This document shows, piece after piece, positions 34,184-48,424 of a DNA stretch of 64,000 nt. A program made the position numbers and the translations under genes. Every line of letters starts with the position of its first letter. Position 1 is the first letter of the stretch. The stretch is from NCBI GenBank assembly GCA_900239685.1, contig OENT01000428.1, forward strand, positions 54,131-118,130. The letters are read 5' to 3'. The notes beneath the pieces were generated by a model. It saw only the letters and a list, made by a program, of their open reading frames with translations. It made no database searches and was not told where the DNA came from. Source of the DNA: Rotaria macrura (Eukaryota; Rotifera; Eurotatoria; Philodinida; Philodinidae).

Positions 34184-36910
34184 TGATGTGTAATGAAATT
34201 ATGTTTACAATAGTTTTTTCAGTATATCAAATATTCCATGATAAGTCGAAATTAATAGACAAAATCAATACCATGTAATTGAATTTCATCTAAGAATAGT
34301 GAAATATAGTCATGATGATTATCAAATGGATTAAATGTATAGAAAAGTTTAATGTTGATATAGTTGTTAATATTTCATTGCATTGAATAGGTTGAATACT
34401 ACTGCATAATCGGGTCATTTGTTCTGATATTCTTTCATTCGTAAATTTTACTTATATTCATGTCAACATAAGTGTAAACATACTGACTGCACTTGTATTT
34501 TTTTTTTGAGTTAAGGACTTACTTCATTACCTAGAATAATTAAATTAATTTTTTCACAATCGTTATCTTGTAATAGAAAGATACGTTTTTATTATTCTCG
34601 CACATTTTTCTATTTCTTTCTTTAATATTTGCAAACATTAACGGCAACTATTATTGATTGACATCATTTATACATCATGTGTACGTAGTCAGTTAAGTTA
34701 CTATGAATGATTGCCAATATTAAGGTTATATATTATCTTTTCTTGTCACTTTTTAAAAATGAATTGCTTTTTCTATTTTTCAAATGACTTTATATAGAAA
34801 GCTAATTTTAACTGTTAGTTTTTATCATTGAATAGAGCAATATGTCGGTTTTAATGTTCAAGAAAAACCGTATACCTTACAGATTTATGTTAAGCAGTAA
34901 CATTCATGGATTCTTTCATTCAGATGTTATCAACATTCTCAAAAGTCGTCGAATTTCAGTTGTTACATATGATATCAATTCAAATACTATCGAAAAAAGA
35001 GCTTATCAAGCATTCTCAAGTGATTCAGAATACTTGTTGTGAGCTTCTATGTAACGGTGAGCAATTGAATCAAAATTTTCTATGTTAGTAGTTAGTTTTT
35101 TGAATCGATGTTTTTCAAAAATTTGATCAAACAAATAACGATGAGATTGAAATAGACAGTACGCATCTTGTTTTCAATAATGTTACAATATGAGACGTGT
35201 AGAAAATCTATTCGAGCCATGAACTGTTCAGCTTATGAGATACATCTTAGTCATGCTGAGATCTATGTAACATGACATATCATTAAAAACAAGGAATTAT
35301 TTTTAAAAAATACTTTTCAAAAAAAAAATAGCACATCGAGAAAACAAAAAAGAAATAGATATTAAAAATATTCAACGAGTAAATTTTAACCATTTTGATT
35401 CAGTACAATAAAATAAAATCATCAACAGGACGATGTAATTTATGTTTAGAAAAATAATCGAAGAATTTATTCATGCGAAAATCATTATACCTATCACAAT
35501 CGTACTGAATGGAGAGAAAATGTTGTCAATGTTTTGATTTCTATTCATAGATCATATGCGAATAGTTTAATCATTTGTGCATGTATTATATCAGTAGTAT
35601 TGATGTGTAGCAAATGTATCGTATTGTCTTTATAATTTAGATTAGCATACAGCAATCATCTATTTTTCATCTAATTCAAACTCACCCGTTCATCTATTTA
35701 TCATCGAATTGCATATTCTAATTTTGTAATTAGTTTTGCTCTCCGTTTCTTTTTGAAAATGTTAGTGTCAACCAGTTTGAAGGGCTAAAAATCAACTCGT
35801 TAAGTCTTTGAAATGATAAATGTTTGTTAACAAGATAGAAACGATAAAAGCGTCTTTTTACTAGATAGTTGTCTTGCTGGATAAGCAAAGAAAAAGGCGC
35901 TATAAATACAAATACTGATGAAATGAAAACGAGAAGATAAAAGAAACAGAATGAAAAGAAAAAGAGGAGGCAAGTAATATAAAACAACGCACTCTTCAAT
36001 CGTAAATAGTGAAGTTTTTCATGAAAGTCGTATTGTTCGCCAAACAAGTTATTATAAAAGCAATCTAAGGTAAATTATGTCGAATTCTCTGTCATAAAAT
36101 ATTAAATAACTTCATGAAGATAAACATTTAAGAAACACCTAGAAAAGATTTATTTCACACGAAATATTAGTATTTAGTTTTCAATATAGTATAGGTCAGA
36201 AGCAGACAGTATCAAAATTTTATTCATGAAAAACTGTCGAATCTACGTAAGTTGCACATACGAATGATTCAAGCAACAGTATTTATATTTCTTGCTCAAG
36301 TCAAATATGAAATTCATCTTTTGTATGAATCTGTTTATTAATTCATTCAATACTTAGAAATCAACGACACTATACTGGTTTTAATGTAGTTATTATCTGT
36401 TCATAATAACTATTATGCATAATTAATGATTGAAAACATCATGTGAATAGATCATTAATTTGTATCTATGACTATCAATCTTACTCATTTGTTAAGGATG
36501 CGTCAAAGTAACAACAATAGAAGAAAAAGGTGCACGAAAGTTTGATTGATAAAAGATACAATACAAGATTAGGTATATCGAATTCTTATAGTAATCATAA
36601 GCTATTAAGCCAGAAGATGTCTCTAATAAACGTCGATTCCAAAGAAAACAATAGAAAACAAGATACTCACAGTTTTGCGTGTGGTGATCTTGATCTACTT
36701 CTATGATTGATCCTTGAGATAAACGATCATGTTTTGATTTTTAATCAATGAAGAAGAAGAGAAGAAAGACCATAAGGAATTGATGGATTGTCCTTCATTT
36801 TTCCCTGTTGCCAGTACAGAACCAATGAGCAACGAGTAAGCCACGTCGAGTATAGCTTGCTGCCGTGCACACTTTGATGCAACCATAAGAGAAAAAAAAC
36901 GAAAAAAATC
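34184..36910. other. Intergenic, weak frame at 34842-35042
   Basis: A 66-codon plus-strand frame with a true ATG (MSVLMFKKNRIPYRFM) has fairly normal codons but no domain, splice sites or neighbours to support it. The rest is AT-rich without recognisable features. Confidence 0.4.
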
Positions 36911-38029
36911 ATGAAGGTTGGGGACATATACTTTCCTGATGATGAAGATTTTCGTCAATTTAAAATTGACTGTACAAGTGATCAAGGATGGACTGTATGT
37001 TATGATAAATCATCATGTCGTGTATCATCAAAAAAGAATTCTTTATCACCATTTGATGTTCTTCGCGTAAAATTGTTTCTTTCATGCGTTAATGAATGAA
37101 ATCGAATGAATTCTTATTAACTTATATTTGTATAGGTTCAATCAGAATTCAGTGGCATCTCCAGTGATCTACTTTATGATGTTATACACGATAGTCAATA
37201 TCGTTCAGCATGGGATACGGCTATGCTGGAAGGTTATGAAATTTGTACTGTCGGACCGAATAGTGATATAGGCTATTATTCGAGTAGGAAACAAATCATC
37301 AAGTTTTCAATCATAGGTATAAAGATTTTTTTTTCTTTAGTTAAAAGTCCACCTCCATTTTACAATCGTGATTTTGTAACTCAACGTTGTTGGTTAGATT
37401 TAGGAAAAAATGATGAAAAATATATTCTTAATCATTCCGTCAATCATCTTGTGTGTATTTTTTCGTGAGAAGTAATATAGCATTTATAATATTGTGAATT
37501 TTAGCGTGAACCACCGCGTAAAAATTGTGTTCGTGGAATCTCTTTTTTATCTGGTTACTTAATTATACCAAATGGACCATCATCATGTACTTTCTATTAT
37601 ATGACTCAGTCAGATCCCGGAGGTGAGTTCATTTTAAAAGTAAATATTTTCTTGTTTTCGAATTATATTGAATTCGTTCTTCTGTTTACTCAGGTAGTCC
37701 ACCTGCTTGGATTGTGAATAAACTTTCCAAAGTACTCGCACCAAAAGTAAGATATGGTAAATTCAAAAAAGAACTATCGAATAAAGATGCCTTTGTAGAT
37801 AATAAAAAAACTAGCCAAAGCTTGTACAAAATATAATAGATGGAAAGAAGAACATCAGCCATCGCTTAAGCCATGGCTCAATCCTGAACAAATGACTATC
37901 GCACGATACAATCCGAATGAAATAGGAAAATTCGATGTTAGTGAAACATTAACAAACTCGACTAACATAGGTGAAGCAACTGTAGGAGAAAATACAGTCG
38001 AAATGGACAATTATATGAAAGATGATTAA
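36911..38029 (+). CDS. STARD10-like START-domain lipid-transfer protein
   Basis: Six exons: 36911-37066, 37136-37283, 37341-37450, 37505-37622, 37694-37746 and 37799-38029; 271 residues. All phases match and introns are 52-71 bp. The START domain covers about residues 8-220. Landmarks shared with animal STARD10 are PDDEDFRQF, LYDVIHD, YRSAWD, GYYSIKSPPPFYNRDFVTQR, the CW after it, GYLI, PAWIVNKLSK and LKPWLNPEQ. STARD10 binds and shuttles phosphatidylcholine and phosphatidylethanolamine between membranes. The C-terminal tail is acidic and polar, as in STARD10 (a regulatory phosphosite region in mammals). The 57 bp second intron also lacks stops in frame, so an unspliced reading would insert KQIIKFS-type residues into the domain; homology favours splicing. 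Confidence 0.9.
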
Positions 38030-38572
38030 ATACTATACGCTGTGATATATTTATATATACATATACATATACATGGTTAAGAGGTGATTAATTATACTAT
38101 AAAATGTGAAATTTTATTCTTCAACTTTATTTTTACTGATAAGTTCTCGTGTTTTTTTTTGAGAAAAGATTCCATAAAATTCCATTACTGTGGAAATACG
38201 TAAACATTTTGATTTTGTTTTTCTCCTTCTGTTTCTTTTCTTCGTTTTTTCATTATTGTCAACTATCGAATGTTGTGCACCATAATGCCTTTATTCTGTG
38301 GGCTGTTTGGAAGAGAAGCAACTAAATAAACTTGTCAATAAAATGTAACAAGAGAACGACGAGGATGACGATGAAAAAAAAAAGGAGGAAAAAAAATAAA
38401 TTTACTACTAGGTGACATTGAAACAACAAAAAAGTCGGGCTGTAAAAGCATCATAACAATAACAAGAGCATGAAAAGCTTGCATGAATCACATAAAGATT
38501 AGTTTCATACAAAAATTTCGAAACGAAAAATTGGATTGAAGTTAAATCAAATATTTTTATAAGAAGCTGATT
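38030..38572. other. Intergenic between two same-strand genes
   Basis: A 543 bp spacer holding the 3' region of the STARD10-like gene and the promoter of the next. A short alternating TA/CA tract (about 38050-38072) and a purine run near 38370-38400 are the only visible features. Confidence 0.5.
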
Positions 38573-39153
38573 ATGTCTTGGCGAACAATCATAATTGGAT
38601 GTCTTATATTTGCCACTCTTGTAATTCCTATCGTTCAATTATCGTTTGGCTTTCATTACATAGGACAAAACACCTTATGTCCTATAGAACCTGATATTAT
38701 GCTGTTGATGGCTATTGGTGGTGTTTTTGAAGTACTTTTTTTTGCTGCTGCTTTCGGTTTCGTCTGTGCAATTACACCAGAAAAATACAAAAATACAAAA
38801 CCTAAATCTTCACCGGAAGATAAAAATCAAGGTAGTAATCGTGCGTCACTGATTCTCATAGGTAAAATGTCTATGTTCTTGCTATCTACACACGATCTAT
38901 TATTTAATATCGGCATTTAGGTTGCATCACGGGTATAATTGGGGCGTGTGCTTTGATTTTTTTTGTTCTTATACAAATTCGAGTATATGGAAATTATAAA
39001 AACGCTCAGTGGAATGATTCTAGTATATCAACGTATTGTGAATTCACGATATTTTCTAGTGCTTTTGGTCTGATGATAGCAACTTATGCTGCTTTTGTAA
39101 TATTACTAATCGTTACGGTCATTTTGTTATGTGGAATTTGGGCTCGAAAATAA
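38573..39153 (+). CDS. TMEM272-like four-span membrane protein, second copy
   Basis: Two exons, 38573-38861 and 38921-39153, with a 59 bp intron (GTAAAA...ATTTAG); 173 residues. Spans lie at about 6-30 (IIIGCLIFATLVIPIVQLSF), 42-67, 96-117 and 139-168. After span 1 comes GFHYIGQNTLCP, the same Q-x(3)-G-x(2)-Y-x(n)-CP signature as the gene at 26573-27265, though the two diverge elsewhere and this one lacks the Pro-rich N-terminal extension. The short loop between spans 2 and 3 is Lys/Asn-rich. Role unknown. A stop-overlapping AATAAA may serve as polyadenylation signal. Confidence 0.7.
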
Positions 39154-42100
39154 TAAAAACAAAAAGAAACCATGATCTGTTACGTATCGGCTTTGCTTTA
39201 TTTTAGCCACATTCGATATTTTTATAAAAATCATCTGTTTGTAAGTTCTTATAAAGTTTACATAAATTCAATTCACCCGAAGTAAAAATGCTGAAGTAAT
39301 ATTGAATATGCTTTTTACAATTTTAAATAAAACTGAAATAATCTACTAGACATTTATTTGTACGTAGAAAGAATACTAAATCTCCATAGCTGAATACAGC
39401 TCATCAATAAAGCTTCCATCCATTATGATATTTTATTCAAATCCATTTAAATACATGCGCATGTCTCATTTTAGTCGTCTTTTTCATTTCTATGACGTCT
39501 GTAATTGAGTGTTTGTTAAATAAATTTGAACAGTGAATTCTTTATCTTTCGGATTGGTGTTATTGTCATTTAGAGTGTTGCATAGATAAGAGAAATTGAA
39601 TAAATTAATCTCTAGTATTTACACAAGCATATTTTCAAAATTGTACGTCAAGAAGATGTATGCACAAACGTAAAAAAAGAGAATGATGATTTATTTTAAA
39701 TTGAATATAAAAGACTAATCGAAAGTAAACGAAAATCTTGATTTCATGCATGTTCCATAATAAAATATACAGATAATTACATGATATTCTATTACATATA
39801 AATTTATTTATTTCATTTAATCGATTTGCATCCTAGCTAATATTGATCAAAATCTACATATGTAAAGAAAACTAAATTAGTCATAGTAGTATAGTTGTGA
39901 TTAAAGATATCATTGATGTCAATGCACAAGTTGCATTAGTTTATATAAAAAAGATTGAACCTTCAAATTTATCCTATGCTTATGATACAGTTAGTAAGTG
40001 GCGAACGATTTTGTGAAAAAGGATTACGTTATGAATCATTATTAAATTCAACGATAAACTATACGATTTGCATTTGAGTACATTTCATTAAGGAAAAAGT
40101 CATTCGCAATTATTCGTATCAATCATAATAGCTAAGTCAAATCTAATATAAATAAATTCTTTCCAGATGGCAATTTCTAAATTATTGCAAAAATCCCGAA
40201 CATATGGCAACATCACAGTGAACAAGGTTAAATAAAACAAACAATATTTATCCGTTGGATTCATAGTATATATCAAGTTTTCATAACTTGAAAAAATAAA
40301 ACAACTCAGTAAATTAAGTAGGAGTCCTTCTTTCAATGTCACTATGATGAAAATGTTCTGGCAATGTAGGTCATTATCGAAATATATGTGAAAAACAAAA
40401 GACATACATCACATATGGAATATGTTGCAAAAGAACAACACTAATTAATAAACGTTGACAAGTGTACTGATTCTATGTTTCATATTGAAGTAAACATATT
40501 TTTATGGAAGAATATCCAACATTTACATCTTCTACGAATAATTATAGAATTCCTATCCGATATTCATTGATAGAAACTCATGAATCGTTTTTTACTTTGT
40601 TGGTTTATTACCGAAAGAAACCAAACAAGATTTTTTTTTTGGTTGGTTGCCTCCTCCTTTTTCCAAACGAGTAAAGTGTTTTTTAATAAAAAGAAACAGA
40701 GAAAGGTTTTGAATTCATTCACAAAGTATAATTTTAATGGATGAAATGAACTTTGATTGCGCCATAGACGAATGATTATGAATTTTAATGAAATAGAGAA
40801 AGAAAACACACGTAAACATCTACTGAGGTATAGAAAGTTAACATGGGGATTACTAATTTTTTCTGAGAACTAGAGAACAAAGAACAAATTAATTTAGATG
40901 AGTAGAAAAAGATGAAGATTGTAACGAGAATCGTCATTAAATTACACAATACGTGTTGCATTCTTTAGTGTGATGACAGCACTAACGACAATGTATCGTT
41001 ATCGTGATACATTTTGCATGCGTGGATGAAATTTGATTCTAACTGGAACCTATGAACTAGCTCTATTTATTTGTACGCTCCTATTTCATATGCACTCCGA
41101 GAAGAACGATGACTAGTTAGTTAGTAACAGTTTTTCATTAAAAATGACGCCTTAATGTATTCCCATCGGAATTAAAACATGACATGCGATGTAGCTGTTA
41201 TTCCTAAGTAGAGAAAGACAGTTTTATTCTATTTTCACTTGAACATACACTTTCAATATTAGTTTACTTAATCCTCTATAGTATCAACACTATTTGTCAT
41301 ATCTGTGATGGCTTGTTAGTGAGATGTCTTCTAAAAACTTCGACGAATTGAGTGAACTATAGTTTTCAATAGTTGATCATGTATTTGGAAAAATAGATTC
41401 TATACGATCATCGGTCACATCGTTAATAAAAGCTTTGAACTTTCAAAATAGATTCTATCTTTCGAGAATTATTTATTTTTTTAAATGTCTGCTATCATTA
41501 GCATCAGTATAAAGCGAAGTATGAATAAAACAGATCTTTCAACCACCATCTTAAATAGCTTTTTGTATATTGCATAGCATATCCTTGGTCAGCTCTCATT
41601 TCTTTTATTCATAATAGCAACATTATCATTCATGTCTTATTTTCATTGTTCTATTCATACCAAACATTGTCAATCATCATATCTAATTATAAAGACTTTT
41701 TCGCTAACATTATGGACAGCTGTTCACTATCGCCTACAGAACAGTACTTTTCCTGATAGGATTGAATTTCCTTCGCATGAACAACTATCGACATGTGTTT
41801 TTATTTAAAAAAAACGGAAAAAGCAATCACATCTTCATCTTCAAGAGTATCCTGTGAATTGGCTGGATCAATCGGACTGACTTAGCTTTTTGTAGGCCTC
41901 CTTCGATTTCGGAAGCTGACCTAATGTGTGTGCATCGATATTCAAATCAAATCCTTAGAATTTTACCTCACGATTCACTGTAAATTATGCTTGGTATCAT
42001 AGAAATTATTTAACAGGATTAAAGTAATAAAGAGAAAAGTGTTTTGTTAGAATATGATACATATGAAGACAGAAGTTTGCCTTCTGTGTTTAGGTTCTAT

Positions 42101-43649
42101 ACTATTTGAACCATCTCGGCATATACGTAGTTTCATCAGATCAAAATCGTATAAAATAATATTTGAAATTTACATTTCTTTATTCTACAGAAACATAGCT
42201 GTTACACGATGTCGAAGAAATGTTAGAAACTTTAAACACCCATGCACATTCCTTCTTGTTTTTTCATGTGATTCAAATCTTCGAGAATATTTAAGCGTTC
42301 ATTTTTATCTTTGAAGACGACCATATTCGTTTTGCTCATGCTGTTTTGAATGGTTATTATAAAAACGTACACGTAACAATATATTAATATGTATGTGTCC
42401 TTGTGCAAGATTCGCAGTTCGTTCAAAAGAACGTACTACATTTCGTATTGAGGTAATACGTAGAAGAATTCTTTCAAGGTAAAATCATTATATTGTAGAA
42501 AATATTCATAACATAAGAGAATTATTTCAAATAAATTGAAGTGATTGTTTTAGTATTCATTCAGCAGTGATAACATTCATCTGAGAGAAATTACAAGAGC
42601 TTTTCTTCAATTGAAGCAAATAAAATTCTTATTCAATACGAAGTATACTGCTTTTCAAGTGTCAAGTAATATAGTAGTCGTACGTAGAATACATTTATTT
42701 GAAAAATCTAGTAGATTATCTACTGTTTGTGCAATTAGAAAATACTCTGGAGATTTTAAATGAAATTAGTCATGGTTTTATGTATTAGTTCTGGTCGTAG
42801 AGTTTTAATCTATTGATCGATTTTCCTATTATTGTATCCGTTTAATGAATATCGATATTGGAAGTTTTCTGATCGACGATGAAAATCTAGTATTTGGAGG
42901 TTTTAATTCGAATTCCGAAACTTTTATAAGAAATAAATTCCTTTTTTCTATTCCTATATACATTCTATTTAATCTTAGTGAACAACATCTTTTTCCATCT
43001 TGCTTGACGTTTATTGTGTCATACATTCAGTTCAAGTTGCTTTCATATTATCAAAAAGGAAGTCAATCCATAGAAATTCTCTTTATAATCTTACTGTTCA
43101 ATGAAACATTTAATATCGATACGTATGGATGTTTCTAATGAGCATACTCATTTTCTACACCGTTCAATTGATTCATGGTGACTACGCTCATTTAGAATCT
43201 CAAAATTTTCCTTTCAACTAAGAACTTAATGAAATCATTAGAACAGTTGACATTTCTTTTTAATATTGGTTAAATCTCTACATAGTCCTTCGAACTAATA
43301 ATCCCCGAATTAATGAAATCATAGACATAAAGTTAGAGAATAAACTTGAATGTATTTTTTTCAGGGCAATTTATATAACGATTATTGTGTTTCAACATTT
43401 TATCCATGTTGTACAACCATTCAACTCACACGTGTGAACTTCATTATCAAGGTCTTTGAAAAGACATAGAGATTATCATTAGTATTTAAATCTGAACATT
43501 CCGCTTTCGATCAACTAAATACTTGTATTGTATTCAATCGAAAGAAAGTAAAAGATGTATGCGATTTAATCGTTTGCTGTTTGTTGTCGAGTCGGATGTA
43601 CAGTGCAATAGAAAAAAATAAAATAGACATGTTCGATTTGAATTCATGT
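39154..43649. other. 4.5 kb gene-poor region
   Basis: Several plus-strand frames of 80-97 codons (42054, 42845) have hydrophobic, low-complexity content and no support. A slightly GC-richer patch lies at 41880-41930. No repeat array or RNA gene recognised. Confidence 0.5.
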
Positions 43650-46600
43650 TCATGCCAATAGTTGATTGAGATATGATTGAGCATCATACAATGATTGAGA
43701 ACATTGCCGTTGAAAGAATAGTTTTTTTAAATTAAGTTCAACACATGTTAACTTGTGTTTATTGAACAACGTATCTAATGCTGTCCACATATATGTATGA
43801 TAAAATTCATTTTTATTCATATTCATAGCCGTTGATTTAAACCAAAGACATAAATGAATACAATTACAAATACGAGTTATGGATGGGCGCTGCAAAAAAA
43901 AACAAACAAACGAGAAGTCATTCTAGGTTAATGTAAATGAAACAGAAAAGAACAACACCTCTTTCGGATTACGGCGTAGTATCGAATGAACAATTCTTTC
44001 TATCAGCGGACTTGCATGAGGTAATAGTGATGGTAACTGTTGGTCGTTGTAGGTTTCTTGCCGAAGTGAACCATGGAAAAATGGATTTGGCAAAGAAAAG
44101 AATTCATAACATAATGCTCCACTTGCCCAAAGATCAGCTTTGCTATAGTCAAGATAACTTTTTGGACCAGCTTGACATGTTACGATCTGATTAAACAATA
44201 TCATTATTTTAAAAACATTGTATATATTAGCAATACATGATTTCGATTTATATTCAAGATACATCTAATAACTTGTTTCCGTCTCATTAGCTTTTCATAC
44301 AGATAGAGATCGACAGGGAGTATTCATAACAGACAACACAGTAAGATTCATTTCTTTTATTTCAACTTTAACTCGAACGAAAATTTGAAGTAGACATTTT
44401 AAATATAAAATCAAACGAATGAATCAGATAATCAAAAATTGCATTGCATACGTGCTGATAGCGATTGGATGAAATAGGCATGATTAACTTAATGAAATGT
44501 TCGAGTAACTTAAATACTGAAATTTCTTCGTTCTCTTATTTTTCTATATTTTACCTCATTGAAATGCAGTAGATTTAATTTAAAATTAAAGCTTTCCAAT
44601 GGATTTTTTTCTCTGTTTACTACTTATGAAATGAGTACTGTATATTTGTGTCAAATAGACTTTTAAAGAAGTACTAAAATATAGAAGTCGATATTCAGAC
44701 TTATTATTATAGTACTCTGCTGTTTCCCGTTGTGTGCCAGTCATTACCGATCGATACTATGACACACATATGTTATATCAACAATAGTACTGTCTGATTT
44801 ATGAAGTACATCTGTATTGACTTTTAGACGTTATCCAAAAACAGATGGGACATTCGTTGAATGACAATCGGATTAATGAAACTAGAAAAGTTAAGAGAGA
44901 TCCAATGAATTTCATCTAGATGATAGTCATTGCAACACTTTCATTCATAACGTGAGTTTTGTATCTGATTCAAGTCGATTATTTTCCTCTTTATCAGCAG
45001 TGCACAAAAAGATCACGTTGTCTCTCAAGGAACACAATATATCGTCAAAGTTGACTGCTTACAACAATCATGTATGCCATGTTGAATTTTTATGCATAAA
45101 AATATTAACTCTGTGCTTTTTATCTGTCTGTTTTGAATCACAAACAAAAAGATTTACATAGAAAAAACACAACCTATTTTTCAACTCAGACAGATAGAAC
45201 TCACTTCAGGTGCCATTAATGCAAGATTTCCATCTTTACCAATTTCGTCAGTTGTATAAAGTAATTTTAAATTTGGTGGTTGATATAAAGCACAACCAAA
45301 ATCAGCTAAAACAAGTTCACCTGTTGTGCTACATATAAGTAAGTTATCACTTTTTAAATCTCTATGAACAATTGACTGACGTTTCAAGTATAATAGAGCT
45401 TCAAGTAACTGTGCAAAAAGTATTAAACGTTCATGAATTGTCGGCTTATTCAAACGAATATATTCACTCAATGTCAAATCATAACGACGCATTACAATAA
45501 ACAATGTTTTCTTTCTTCCGAAACTATCTGCTGATAAACTTGTTGGTATTGCCATCGGATAATATATGTAGGCTTCGTTCAATAATGGAAATGAATCAAT
45601 AAAGCACGAATACATATGAACTATATTTGGATGATAGGAACATTTACGTAATGGCAATAATTCTTTATTCATGGCTTTATCAAGATCTTCAGCATTCAAC
45701 TGAGTTTCATAAGTAAATAGCATTTTTATGGCTAAATTAAATTGACCATCTACACAAAAACAAAAGATCAAATATGAATGTATAAATAGATAGTTGACAA
45801 TCATTGTTTACTTCCTATTCCATTCGATTCAATATTCGATGATTTGCTCATATTTGTCGAAGCTCGATATCGAACTAATATTATAAAGCAGTAAAATATA
45901 TGTCAAACAACATAATAAAACTATTCACGAAAAATTAACGTTTCCATATCTGTATCTATCAGGCGATTTTCATCGAAATATTGCATCGAAATTACTCCAC
46001 CAAAATAGCATGTGTCCGACAACATCCAGTACGTATTCAGGTTTCTGTCGATTGATAAGATTTGTCAATAAGATAAAGAATCTGTCAATTACGTGATACA
46101 TTCGACATATAGCTGTTCATATACATTATTCAAAAGGAAAACATATCGTTACAGGCGATACATGCAAATCTACATATCATGAGCAATAATCTGTCATGTT
46201 CTCAAGTTCTATTTGATAAGGTTTATCTTGTTCTTTGACTTCTAGAAATATATTTGATTGGCTATTCAGCAGTGTTGATTGTAAAAATCTATCGTTACAT
46301 ACATGAAATACAGTAGTTATTTCTTGTTTTGTTGTTAAATTAAATAATTTAAATAAAATATTAAACTGACTCATAATCATCTCATTGAATATAGCAATCG
46401 TATTGATGATTTGAGCTAATTTCCTTTGAAATTCATCCTTGAATACATCATCAACACGAATAACTCAAATAATTACGTAGAAGAACAAGATGGTAACGGT
46501 TGCATTGGAAAGGTCATCAAGTTTTAATTGATCTATTGTATTTTTCTCACTTATAAGTCATACTGATCCTTGTCTTGACATGATCGCAGTATATGTGATG

Positions 46601-47082
46601 TTTTGTAATTCTTCTTAAATTAGTTTGTTATCATCAGGAAGCATCTACCCTACCTTCTTTTAATGTCAACTCGTGAAGTCGCTCTTCATCGTCAAGGTTA
46701 TCACATGTATCATCGTACAATGATGAAGCATTCGATGATTGACGGGAAAGTATTTCAATATCACTTTCACTACTGTTTTCATCATTGGTTAACCAATCTA
46801 ATGGTTTCGTTATTCTAGATATCTCTCTTGAAGATGTTCGAAGTCTTGCTTCATAAACAGCAGCATTGCAACCGTAACCAAGTAAACGACCTAATTCAAA
46901 ATCATCGAGCGATGCTCGATTATACTTTCCATCGTCATCGTGTAGTTGATCCACGTTGAAGTTTTCCGATGGAACACTGCGAATGTGCTTGATATCTGTG
47001 TCAATATACGTCGAGTCCAATGATGATTTTCGTAGAAGTAAATAGTTGACAAGATTTATAGCAAAACATGAACTGATTGAAA
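43650..47082 (-). CDS. PINK1: PINK1-like mitochondrial Ser/Thr kinase (N-terminal exon not certain)
   Basis: Exons 47082-46654, 45749-45205, 44186-43959 and 43889-43650 join in phase into about 480 residues. The protein matches PINK1 throughout. The first exon begins with a hydrophobic segment (FAINLVNYLLL), then LDDFELGRLLGYGCNAAVYE (Gly-rich loop), then a Ser/Asp-rich insert. The next exon carries AIKM (ATP Lys), HPNIVHMYS, LFIVMRRYDLTL, IVHRDLKSDNLL, LADFGCALY (the PINK1-type DFGC) and LMAPEV. Then come YLDYSKADLWASGALCYEFF and NPFF, and the PINK1 C-terminal helical extension. PINK1 senses damaged mitochondria and phosphorylates ubiquitin and Parkin. The mitochondrial targeting sequence must lie upstream; see the candidate exon at 48424. 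The first two introns (904 and 1018 bp) are unusually long here. Confidence 0.9.
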
Positions 47083-48264
47083 CTATAAAAATAAAAGAAT
47101 AGAAATTCTATGACAATTGATATTTATGTCAAAAGCAAAACAAGTTATAACTTCTACCTTTCTTTTCGAAAAAGAAACGGAAGGAAGAACGAACAAAAAA
47201 AAAACTTTGAGCCCGGAAATTTATTTTATTTTATCTTAGTTTAATGATAAACTCAACTGTATGGGTAAATTTCTTTTTACAAACAGTCAATATTTGATTA
47301 ATTCAAACCGTTTTTCTATTATGCTTTTAAAAGTACCATAATGTTCCCTTACGGAATATACATATATATATATCAATGATTTATATGCTTCATTACTCGA
47401 TTCTACTGCTCAATGTTAGCTATGGAAGAGAAAGAAAAAGAAATACATGCATATGCTTGAGGTCAACTAGTTTCAAAGAAATCTTCATACAAAATGAGTG
47501 TATAGATCAATGCAGCTGAATAAAGATTAATACCTGGATTAAAGTTTGTCTACCGTACATGATAAGGACAAAAGTATAGAACAGTTGTTCTCTTTTTCAT
47601 CTCATCTCATCTCATCACATTATCATGATTGTCTGCTTTTTTCTTTTGCTGACAGCCGTTTAGCACAGCATGTTCTATTCCCTCGAGATCACTAACCAAT
47701 TGATAGAAGAAAAAAAAAGAGAGAAAAGAAACTCATTTGTTCGTTCGTTCACCTCTTGTGTTACTATACAAACGTTGAACGGAGACGACATATTCACTTG
47801 TCTTTGGTCTGCTTTATGGTGATCTGTGCTATGTACTCTTGTGGTTAGAAGAACAAGAATAAGAGGACGAAAGGGAAGAATTCTAGCCGTTTCTCTCCTT
47901 TTCTCTCTGTAGCTCTCTTTCTCATTGCTTTTATTACTGCCACTTCTCCTCTCTCTATGGCATAGATTCGATTTTTTAACGCAACTTCACAAGAGAACAA
48001 CAAAAAACTCTTCTTTTCTCTGTTCCTCGTTACTTTTGAGTGTGTCGAAGAAATGAGAGTGCTGATATGCATGCACACGTACGTATACAAGAAAGTGTCA
48101 ATAAAAAAGCAAAGAAAAATATAACAGTACAAACCAGCAAAAAAAAATCGCCGTTTGAGCTCATTGAGCATGTCTCTATATATTTGTAAATGAGAACGAT
48201 TTTGTTGATAACGATCAATTGATGATCCACAATAAGAGAAAAATATTGATGATTAAATGGCAAC

Positions 48265-48424
48265 CAGTCGAAATACAGTTGATATTTTGGATATGTTTGA
48301 ATAAGTTAATTTTATTTATTTGTGATACTTCATGAGCGTTAGGTGGAGATATTGATTTCACTGAATTTGAAATGACCACTCGATTGATGTCAACTACCAT
48401 GGTTGCTGCTCTTTTAAACACCAT
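48265..48424 (-). CDS. Candidate first exon of the PINK1-like gene
   Basis: An ATG frame with a basic, amphipathic-looking start (MVFKRAATMVVDINRVVISN) of the kind found in mitochondrial presequences. A phase-1 GT after Ser-Thr (about 48265) would join in frame to the exon at 47082, but the donor GTTGCC is weak and the intron would be about 1.2 kb. It could equally be a chance frame. Confidence 0.3.

Noticed and set aside
36701..36985. Minus-strand frames overlapping the STARD10-like start
   Set aside because: Antisense to a confidently assigned exon and its leader. No independent support.
42054..43138. Two plus-strand frames of 86 and 97 codons
   Set aside because: Hydrophobic, Phe/Ile-rich low-complexity content typical of AT-rich DNA. 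No splice or homology support.
46177..46380. 67-codon minus-strand frame with ATG between PINK1 exons
   Set aside because: It lies in the first long intron, does not fit the kinase and its inclusion is not needed for phase. No domain seen.
47845..48171. 108-codon minus-strand frame
   Set aside because: Runs through a purine-rich tract on the plus strand; the translation is low-complexity Phe/Leu/Lys.
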